Assembly: GCA_947174495.1 (NCBI GenBank)
Contig: CAMWJC010000004.1
Coordinates: 1-64,000, forward strand
Origin: an uncultured Lachnospiraceae bacterium
GTDB taxonomy: Bacteria > Bacillota > Clostridia > Lachnospirales > Lachnospiraceae
Direction of reading: 5' to 3'
Length of the DNA: 64,000 nt
Under the pieces are notes generated by a model. That model was not told where the DNA came from, ran no database searches, and saw nothing but the letters and a program-made list of their open reading frames with translations. Shown here piece after piece: positions 7,004-12,937 of the stretch (positions within the stretch are counted from its first letter, which is position 1; the number at the start of each line of letters is the position of its first letter). The position numbers and the translations under genes are program-made.

Positions 7004-7350
7004 TAACCGTACCAGTCAGTCGGACTAAGTTCGCAAAAACCTCACTAAGTCCTTCGTGCCAGCCTAGACGCTAGGCATTTATCAGACAAGGAAATAGGGG
7101 AGAGTGCAACTTAAACTTTTACGGCTATCTGTCAATGCACTGTAAAACCTTTAAATAAAGATTGACGATATACTCTGAATAAAATATAATTTTGTTGAAA
7201 AGAATAAAAAAACAAGATATCTATGACGATACCTTGTTTTTACAGTATTTCCGTTTGCTTATATAGTCTGTTCAAGAAGTCTTCATTTGAAGACACGTTG
7301 AAGACAACGTGCATTCCTCCTTGATTTTATGGGCTTTTTTAAGCGTTTTT
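7004..7350. other. Non-coding right end of the element
   Basis: No gene is seen. It holds a pair of ACTAAGT repeats (7025 and 7044), a perfect hairpin GCCTAG-ACG-CTAGGC (7062-7076), an AAACAAG...CTTGTTT stem with T's near 7209-7241, and the right-hand TTGAAGACA pair. It may contain an accessory origin or RHH binding sites. Confidence 0.35.
7287..7306 (+). repeat. Tandem TTGAAGACA sites, right end
   Basis: TTGAAGACA at 7287-7295 and 7298-7306, matching the pair at 279-297. These are probable arm-type integrase sites. Confidence 0.6.
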
Positions 7351-7375
7351 GGGTTCGAGTCCCGTCTCGCGCTCT
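7351..7375 (+). repeat. attR core (tRNA-Gly 3' fragment)
   Basis: An exact second copy of 193-217 without the 5' part of a tRNA. It marks the right end of the integrative element and the original 3' end of the host tRNA gene. Confidence 0.9.
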
Positions 7376-7384
7376 CTTTAATGA

Positions 7385-7423
7385 AGTGGAAACGTTGGTA
7401 AATACAGCGTTTCCACTATTTTT
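7385..7423 (+). terminator. Terminator hairpin, copy 2 (probably the original tRNA terminator)
   Basis: AGTGGAAACG (7385-7394) pairs with CGTTTCCACT (7408-7417), followed by a T-rich stretch. It is nearly identical to the hairpin after attL. The following 7424-7698 holds no recognisable gene, only two TTTTGAATCA repeats near 7435-7455 and an AT-rich promoter region. Confidence 0.7.
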
Positions 7424-7698
7424 GTTTTATGTGATTTTTGAATCATTTTGAATCACACAGCTCTTTTACTGATTCTATGATGAGCTTGTACAAGAAATGA
7501 GTAATGTTTTTTCTGATGATTGATTAAAAGAAATTTGTTATAAGATTATTGTGAAATAATTAATTTCATTAAATACAATATGAAACATTACATGTGTATT
7601 GATTTAGTAATGAATTGGAACTATAATTGATATGAATAAAATTATATGCGATGAAGACTGGGAACTTAGAGAAAAGATATTCTGGAAAGGAGTTTATT

Positions 7699-8001
7699 AT
7701 GGCAAGTACAATCCAAGTGAGGGTGGATGATGATTTAAAGCGGAAATCAGATATGTTGTTTAAGGACCTTGGCACTGATACAACAACTGCAATTAGAATG
7801 TTTCTAACACAGGCAGTTGCAAGCAACGGTTTTCCTTTTGAGATCAGAAGGAATAGCAGGACAGAGTACAATCCATATGAGGCAATGACTGAAGAGGAAA
7901 TGTTGGCAAAGCTGGAGCAATCTAGAAAGCATTGCAAAGAAGGGCGATACAGTGAAGCGGATGCAGTGGTTTCTGGTTTGAGGGGGAAGTATGGATTATA
8001 A
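7699..8001 (+). CDS. RelB/DinJ-type antitoxin
   Basis: A 100-residue antitoxin of a type II toxin-antitoxin pair. The N-terminus (MASTIQVRVDDDLKRKSDML, then FKDLGTDTTTAIRMFLTQAV) is a ribbon-helix-helix domain of the RelB/DinJ family, used for dimerisation and operator binding. The C-terminal half is charged and would wrap the toxin. The ATG at 7699 has GGAAAGGAG upstream and is preferred over an ATG 16 codons earlier. It overlaps the toxin gene by 11 bp, as is usual for translational coupling. Confidence 0.88.
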   Translation: MASTIQVRVDDDLKRKSDMLFKDLGTDTTTAIRMFLTQAVASNGFPFEIRRNSRTEYNPYEAMTEEEMLAKLEQSRKHCKEGRYSEADAVVSGLRGKYGL

Positions 8002-8305
8002 AGTAATCATTACAGAAGATGCACAGGAGGATATGGACAGGTTTGTACGCTATCTTCTATTTGAAAAGGCGAATGAACAAGCTGCTGGTAATCTGATAGA
8101 TGACTTTGAAGAAACCATAGCTGCTCTGGTTCGCACAGCAGGAAGTTTGAAAATGTGTGAAAATCAACATTTGAAAGAACTAGGTTATAGGCGTATCAAT
8201 TTTATGTCCCACAGGTATTTTGCGCTTTACAGAGTGGAAGAAGATACGGTTTTTGTAGATAATATCTTTCATGAATTGCAGGATTATGAAAATAAGATGA
8301 TTTAG
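7991..8305 (+). CDS. RelE/ParE-superfamily toxin
   Basis: A 104-residue toxin partner of the upstream antitoxin. The fold pattern of the family is visible: an N-terminal strand and helix (MDYKVIITEDAQEDMDRFVR), a middle region with KELGYRRINFM, and C-terminal strands HRYFALYRVEEDTVFVDNIFH. ParE-like members poison gyrase and RelE-like members cut mRNA; the sequence alone does not decide which. The pair sits between two copies of the same terminator hairpin (7385 and 8449), next to the integrative element but outside its att repeats. Confidence 0.85.
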   Translation: MDYKVIITEDAQEDMDRFVRYLLFEKANEQAAGNLIDDFEETIAALVRTAGSLKMCENQHLKELGYRRINFMSHRYFALYRVEEDTVFVDNIFHELQDYENKMI

Positions 8306-8448
8306 CATTTACATAGCAGCATACAGGCAGACATAAGCGCATTATACAGAGAGAGGAGATTCAGTCTGAATGATGCATTGTCATGAATTTGTATCAGCAA
8401 AGACTGCGATGAAGGAGTTAGGGTTATCGTAAATTTACAAATAAGAGT

Positions 8449-8482
8449 GGAAACGTTGATAAATATAGCGTTTCCATTTTTG
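8449..8482 (+). terminator. Terminator hairpin, copy 3
   Basis: TGGAAACG (8449-8456) pairs with CGTTTCCA (8470-8477), then T's. It is the third copy of the hairpin found after both att cores. The rest of 8306-8531 has no supported gene; a 20-codon frame at 8370-8432 has no good ribosome site. Confidence 0.65.
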
Positions 8483-8531
8483 GCATTGTTATGTCCTGCA
8501 GATGTTTTATGCTTTACAGAGTGCAAGCTTA

Positions 8532-9389
8532 CTATTCTTTAATATCATTAACATCAATACGCTTTAAAACCTCCGCATATGATATTAACTGAGAATGGCA
8601 GGCCAAATAATAGGTAACATTCGCGTCCGGATCAGTCACAGGAATTTTTATCCTGTCAGCCAGAAGGTTTTGGCTATCTTTCGCAAGGTTTGTAGTAAAA
8701 CAAGGCAGTGAAGATTCTCTGACCAATTCTTCAAATTCAAACTGGTTTGTCTGTACTAAAAATCTTGAGGCGGGCATTCGAACCCGGCACATTTCATCCC
8801 AAAATCCAATTTCTGAACCCAGAAGGAAATTAAACCCATTCAGATCTGAAAATGTTACGGAAGACTTGTCTGACAGGGCATGGGAGGCTGCTACACAGAC
8901 AGACAGATTTTCTTTCAGGAATGGGATATTTACGTAATGGTCATACTGTATATTATGAGGAAGGATTGCCAGTTGGCAGAATTCGGAATCAAGGTCTTCA
9001 TAGATAGCAGGAACATTTTTTATTGAGGACGCAATTGTCATATCAGGATATGCAGAGGAAAGTGCAGGAAGCACATACCATAAAGGAGCAGGTGCACAGG
9101 AACTGATTGTAATGGTATGCAGACTTTTATCAAATGCCTTTACAGTTTTTAATGCGTTATCTGCTGCTGACAGAAGCTGTCTTGCCTGTTCTACTGCTTT
9201 TAGACCCGTATCATTGAGCATGATCTTATTTTTCCCTCTTACAAACAGGGATACCCCAAAAGTCTCTTCAAGATGTTGCATTGTCCTTGTGATCGTGGGC
9301 TGTGAAATATGAAGTTTTTCCGCAGCCATAGACAGAGTTCCCGTGTCTGCAAAGGTGGTAAGTTGTTCTAATTCAGTTAAATCCAACAT
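8532..9389 (-). CDS. LysR-family transcriptional regulator
   Basis: A 285-residue regulator. The N-terminal winged HTH is clear (LEQLTTFADTGTLSMAAEKL, then HISQPTITRTMQHLEETFGV), followed by a periplasmic-binding-like effector domain (about 90-285). It is divergent from the aldo/keto reductase gene across a 139-bp gap, the usual arrangement in which a LysR protein controls its neighbour and itself in response to a small molecule. The effector is unknown. The length is normal for the family. Confidence 0.9.
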   Translation of the reverse strand: MLDLTELEQLTTFADTGTLSMAAEKLHISQPTITRTMQHLEETFGVSLFVRGKNKIMLNDTGLKAVEQARQLLSAADNALKTVKAFDKSLHTITISSCAPAPLWYVLPALSSAYPDMTIASSIKNVPAIYEDLDSEFCQLAILPHNIQYDHYVNIPFLKENLSVCVAASHALSDKSSVTFSDLNGFNFLLGSEIGFWDEMCRVRMPASRFLVQTNQFEFEELVRESSLPCFTTNLAKDSQNLLADRIKIPVTDPDANVTYYLACHSQLISYAEVLKRIDVNDIKE

Positions 9390-9528
9390 AATGCTTCTCC
9401 GTATTCAGTATTCATTTTATGAAATGTAGATTCCGATATTCTTATTGTACATTTTCCAAAGAAAAAAGTAAAATGCAATTATCAAAAGCAAATGAGAATT
9501 CAGAATATGAATATCAGGAGGACTGGAA

Positions 9529-10368
9529 ATGGAATATGTAGAATTAAATAACGGAGTAAAAATGCCTATGCTTGGATACGGAGTCTATCAGACACCGCCG
9601 GAGCAGACAGAAAGGTGCGTGCTGGATGCAATCAACATAGGATACAGAAGCATTGATACCGCGCAGGCTTATGGAAATGAGGAAGGAGTAGGAAATGCCA
9701 TAGCAAAGTGCGGGCTGCCAAGAGAAGAGTTCTTCATTACCACCAAGGTATGGATATCCAATGCAGGATATGAGAAAGCAAAAGCCTCTATTGAGGAATC
9801 TTTAAGGAAGCTACAGGTTTCCTATATTGACCTGTTACTGATCCATCAGCCGTTTGGTGATTATTATGGAACTTACCGGGCAATGGAGGAGGCATACAAA
9901 GAAGGAAAGGTAAGGGCAATCGGCGTATCCAACTTTTATCCTGACAGGTATATAGATATCCATCATTTTGCAGAGGTTAAGCCGGCTGTCAACCAGGTGG
10001 AGACTCATGTATTCCAGCAGCAGAAAATTGCGAAGGAATATATGAAGAAAAACGGCACGCAGATTGAGTCATGGGGACCGTTCGCAGAGGGAAAAAATGA
10101 TTACTTTAATAATCCTGTTTTAAAAGAAGTCGGTGTATGTCATGGTAAATCTGCGGCACAGGTTGCCTTACGCTTTCTGATTCAGAGTGGTGTGGTGGTA
10201 ATTCCAAAATCTACACATAAGGAAAGGATGGAGGAAAACTTCAATGTGTTTGATTTTGAACTGACAGCGGACGAGATGGCAAAGGTGGAAGCACTGGATG
10301 GCGGAGAAAGTCTGTTCTTTTCTCATCACGATCCCAAAACAGTAGAATGGTTTATGACGTTTGTATAA
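9529..10368 (+). CDS. Aldo/keto reductase
   Basis: A 279-residue NAD(P)H-dependent oxidoreductase of the AKR superfamily, reducing carbonyl compounds in the cytosol. The catalytic tetrad is in place: D43, Y48, K73 and H106 (SIDTAQAYGN, TTKVW, LLIHQPFG). The C-terminal cofactor region has VVIPKSTHKERMEEN. The length and the GYGVYQTPP start resemble the 2,5-diketo-gluconate reductase group; the natural substrate cannot be read from sequence. A GGAGG site precedes the ATG. Control by the divergent LysR gene is likely. Confidence 0.9.
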   Translation: MEYVELNNGVKMPMLGYGVYQTPPEQTERCVLDAINIGYRSIDTAQAYGNEEGVGNAIAKCGLPREEFFITTKVWISNAGYEKAKASIEESLRKLQVSYIDLLLIHQPFGDYYGTYRAMEEAYKEGKVRAIGVSNFYPDRYIDIHHFAEVKPAVNQVETHVFQQQKIAKEYMKKNGTQIESWGPFAEGKNDYFNNPVLKEVGVCHGKSAAQVALRFLIQSGVVVIPKSTHKERMEENFNVFDFELTADEMAKVEALDGGESLFFSHHDPKTVEWFMTFV

Positions 10369-10374
10369 AAGTGG

Positions 10375-10411
10375 AGACCGTACCTGTAAGGAGAAGCAGA
10401 TACGGTCTTTT
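10375..10411 (+). terminator. Intrinsic terminator between convergent genes
   Basis: AGACCGTA (10375-10382) pairs with TACGGTCT (10401-10408), then T's. It ends the aldo/keto reductase transcript and faces the AraC gene end. Confidence 0.75.
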
Positions 10412-10428
10412 CTGGTTCTGTTGTAAAT

Positions 10429-11406
10429 TTAGTTGTTTTCCTGTAAAGAAACCGGCTGTTTTGCTTTTTCACATAATTGCAGAGTATCTGCTGTCTGCCT
10501 TTCAACATGCACTTTAAGGTGTCCGATATCCTCAATCCGCTCTTTTAGCCATGAACGGACCTCGGTGTCGGAAGGTGTTGTGCTGCCGAAAATGGCAGTA
10601 TCCGGTTTCAATGTAATTTCTGTACCTGATGGATGTTCCGTACTTTCACTTAGCACTTCATGTTGCGGAATTCCGCGGACATAGTCCTGCTTAAAACACA
10701 TACCGTCTCTATAGACACATACCTGTAGGCTTTCGCAGAGAGAATTGACTGTCTGCATTCCAATTCCTGAAAAATCTCCCATTTGGCTGTATTCAGCATT
10801 GGTGATCGGGTGTCCTGCAAGTATTTTATCAAGAATCACTTGATCGGCATGTTTGTTTTGGGTTAAGGGGATTCCTCTTCCGTTATCGGTAATTTTAATT
10901 GTTCCATCATCTGCGATAGTTACTTCAATTTCAGTACAATAGCCTTCCTTTGCTTCTTTTATGGATTCTGTGAGAACCTCGTAGATAAGCTGGTGTAAAT
11001 TTTCTTGTAATTTGTCAGTGTAATTTGTTTCCATTTTTTTCCTCCTGAAATTTGTGACAGGTACGACATATTCGGGCACACGGTAAGAAGTCATATACTT
11101 TTTGACGGTGCTCGGTGTCGAACCAAAAAGCTGTGTAAAAGCTCTTGTAAAACCTTCATGTGAGTCAAATGCATACATGAGTGAAACATCCAGAACTTTT
11201 TTCCCTTCCAACAAAGACGTTATAGCATGCTGCAATTTCCTGATCCGGATGTATCCTGTCACGGGCATGCCCATTGCCTCTGAAAATAATTTGCTAAAAT
11301 AGAAAGGGCTGTAACCTGCAAGTTCAGCTAACTCTCCCAAGGTAATTTTTTCATAAATATGCGTATCGATATAAGTGAGTATTTGGCCTAAATCGATTGT
11401 TACCAT
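10429..11406 (-). CDS. AraC-type HTH fused to GyrB-like GHKL ATPase domain
   Basis: A 325-residue protein with an AraC DNA-binding domain (about 1-110, two HTHs, LGELAELAGYSPFYFSKLFS) followed by a GyrB-like ATPase domain (from about 125). The ATPase keeps DNGRGIP (G1 box), the alternating TEIEVTIADDGTIKITDN and a G2-like GDFSGIGMQTVNSL. The N-box reads EVLTESIKEA where GyrB has E-x-x-D-N-x-x-D-E, so the Mg-chelating Asn is missing. At the junction an AGGAGG with a 6-nt spacer precedes an in-frame ATG at 11034, which would yield a free 201-residue ATPase domain. The start at 11406 has GAGGTG; an ATG seven codons earlier has none. Target genes are unknown. Confidence 0.8.
   Translation of the reverse strand: MVTIDLGQILTYIDTHIYEKITLGELAELAGYSPFYFSKLFSEAMGMPVTGYIRIRKLQHAITSLLEGKKVLDVSLMYAFDSHEGFTRAFTQLFGSTPSTVKKYMTSYRVPEYVVPVTNFRRKKMETNYTDKLQENLHQLIYEVLTESIKEAKEGYCTEIEVTIADDGTIKITDNGRGIPLTQNKHADQVILDKILAGHPITNAEYSQMGDFSGIGMQTVNSLCESLQVCVYRDGMCFKQDYVRGIPQHEVLSESTEHPSGTEITLKPDTAIFGSTTPSDTEVRSWLKERIEDIGHLKVHVERQTADTLQLCEKAKQPVSLQENN
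11041..11046 (-). promoter_or_regulatory. Internal Shine-Dalgarno at the AraC/GyrB-like junction
   Basis: On the minus strand AGGAGG is followed by AAAAAA and an in-frame ATG (11034). This is a better initiation site than that of the full-length protein, so a separate ATPase-domain product is plausible. Confidence 0.6.
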
Positions 11407-11580
11407 ATATGCACCTCGCATTTTCACTATGAATGAAGCTCATAATGATAGTATTATGACAAGCCTGATGCTTCATATCAGTCTTGTTAGTTATATATTA
11501 ATATAATTATATCGGCATTTCTTGACCGTAAATATTCTTTGAAAAGGATATCGAAGGATAAAGTCATTTGACCAGACGTC

Positions 11581-11609
11581 TTTACAAAATCCGATAAAAA
11601 CTATATACT
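11581..11609 (+). promoter_or_regulatory. Promoter of the Cys-rich surface protein gene
   Basis: TTTACA (11581-11586), a 17-bp spacer and TATACT (11604-11609), about 60 bp before the start codon at 11669. The rest of 11407-11668 also holds an imperfect ACAAG...CTTGT inverted repeat near 11459-11487 close to the AraC gene start. Confidence 0.6.
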
Positions 11610-11668
11610 AAACATATGAAAATTATGCATTGCAAAATCTTGCGATGAGTGACTAATGGAGAACCCGT

Positions 11669-12871
11669 ATGAGTGGATTAGTGAAAGTTTTGACCGGTAT
11701 ATTGGGTGTGATGGCAGTGGTTGCCTGTCTTGCTACTATAGGAATTATAGGATATTCCATGACAGGGGCAGGAGCGGAGAAGAATGTGGATGTGACTGCG
11801 GAAGCAACTGTGTCACCGATAGTAGATCAGGTGCTGGTAACGGCAGTCCCGGAACAGACACCGGGAGAGGCAGAACCTTCTCAAAGTGCAGAACCGGTGC
11901 AGACACCCAGACCGATAGGAAATGCAGATCATATTCATGATTATGAAGAGACAATGGTTAAAAGAGCGACCTGTTATAGTGCAGGGAAAGTCAGATACAT
12001 TTGTGAGTGCGGAGATGAATACTATGTGGATATTATGTCCATAGGACATGTAGCGGGTGATTGGGAGATGACCAGAATCCCAACCACAGAAAGAGACGGC
12101 ATCCGGGTACAGAAGTGTATCTATTGTGATGACATTGTGGCTCAGGAAAATGTTCTTTTTGTAGATGAAACTAAGAAGGACGAAGACAGCAATGGAAGCG
12201 AAAGTGGAGACGGCACTGATAAAGACGAGCCACATATTCACCAGTATACGGCAGAAATTGTCAGAGAGCCTTCTTGTATTCTGGCAGGATTAAGAAAATA
12301 CACATGCAGTTGTGGTAATTTTTATACGGAAATGATTCCTGCACCGGGACATGTGGCGACTGATTGGACTGTGGCGGAGGAGCCGACTACAACTTATATG
12401 GGAACGGAACAGAGAACCTGCAGCGTGTGCGGCGTGGTTTTGGATTCCAGACCAGTTCCTATGCTTTCTCCAAGTCCGTCAGCAAGTGCTGCCGCAACTG
12501 GCAATGCGCAGACCACTACTCAGCCCACCACACAGCCGACAGCAACTTTGACGATAGTGCCTACATCGGGTAGTACCACTACGCAGACAGCATCACCTGG
12601 TGCATCGGCTACTCCGTCGGCAACACCGCATTCACATCAGTACAGATCCTATGTGTTAAAGGAGGCAAACTGTACAGAGAAAGGGATCAGATCCTTTGTA
12701 TGTAATTGTGGAAGCAGCTACGCAGAAAGCATAGAACTGGATCTCAACAGACACAGCTATCGTGCAGTGGTGATTCCACCTACCCAGTTCACGACGGGAC
12801 AGACGGTTTATACCTGCGTCAGATGCAATTATAGTTATTTTGATAATCTTACGCCTGCACTTGGTAAATAG
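11669..12871 (+). CDS. Membrane-anchored protein with three Cys-rich repeats
   Basis: A 400-residue surface protein of unknown function. A single N-terminal membrane segment (about 8-33) is followed by a Pro/Thr/Glu-rich spacer and three repeats of about 70 residues (88-157, 189-258, 321-391). Each begins with a H-x-H pair plus a Tyr (HIHDY, HIHQY, HSHQY), then a lone Cys, a C-x-C-G and a final C-x-x-C (ICECGD, CSCGN, CNCGS; CIYCD, CSVCG, CVRCN), which suggests one zinc or disulphide-bonded unit per repeat. A long Thr/Ser/Pro linker (about 265-320) separates repeats 2 and 3. Similar Cys units occur in large clostridial surface proteins. It has its own promoter. Confidence 0.65.
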   Translation: MSGLVKVLTGILGVMAVVACLATIGIIGYSMTGAGAEKNVDVTAEATVSPIVDQVLVTAVPEQTPGEAEPSQSAEPVQTPRPIGNADHIHDYEETMVKRATCYSAGKVRYICECGDEYYVDIMSIGHVAGDWEMTRIPTTERDGIRVQKCIYCDDIVAQENVLFVDETKKDEDSNGSESGDGTDKDEPHIHQYTAEIVREPSCILAGLRKYTCSCGNFYTEMIPAPGHVATDWTVAEEPTTTYMGTEQRTCSVCGVVLDSRPVPMLSPSPSASAAATGNAQTTTQPTTQPTATLTIVPTSGSTTTQTASPGASATPSATPHSHQYRSYVLKEANCTEKGIRSFVCNCGSSYAESIELDLNRHSYRAVVIPPTQFTTGQTVYTCVRCNYSYFDNLTPALGK

Positions 12872-12890
12872 ACAACGTTTTGTTCATATT

Positions 12891-12930
12891 CCCTCCGGCT
12901 CCTGCATATAAAATCATAGGAGCAGGAGGG
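12891..12930 (+). promoter_or_regulatory. Hairpin covering the ribosome site of the P-type ATPase gene
   Basis: CCCTCCGGCTCCT (12891-12903) pairs with AGGAGCAGGAGGG (12918-12930) with one mismatch. The right arm contains the AGGAGG Shine-Dalgarno of the gene starting at 12938, so the hairpin would block initiation. No T run follows, which argues against a plain terminator. Confidence 0.55.
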
Positions 12931-12937
12931 ATTAACT

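Larger units (their letters stand above)
193..7375. mobile_element. Integrative element (IME/integrated plasmid) in tRNA-Gly
   Basis: Exact 25-bp direct repeats flank a 7.16-kb unit. Reading leftward it holds int, rep (HUH plus SF3 helicase), a tcpA-like ATPase, a DUF961 gene and an XRE regulator. Beyond these come a short rightward transcript, a secreted cargo gene and a ribbon-helix-helix gene. Tandem TTGAAGACA repeats lie just inside each end. No VirB4/TraG conjugation set is present, so the element is either mobilised by a helper or is an integrated replicon. The Rep resembles those of bacterial CRESS-like (pCRESS) plasmids, and DUF961 plus the FtsK-type ATPase resemble Tn916 ORF23/ORF21. 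No obvious excisionase was recognised. Confidence 0.9.

Noticed and set aside
193-7375. Full integrative conjugative element
   Set aside because: No VirB4-like ATPase, conjugation membrane complex or cell-wall hydrolase is present, so only a mobilisable or replicative element is supported.
8306-8448. Small ORF of 20 codons after the toxin gene
   Set aside because: The ribosome site spacing is poor (about 14 bases), the protein matches nothing I know, and the stretch looks like decayed sequence.
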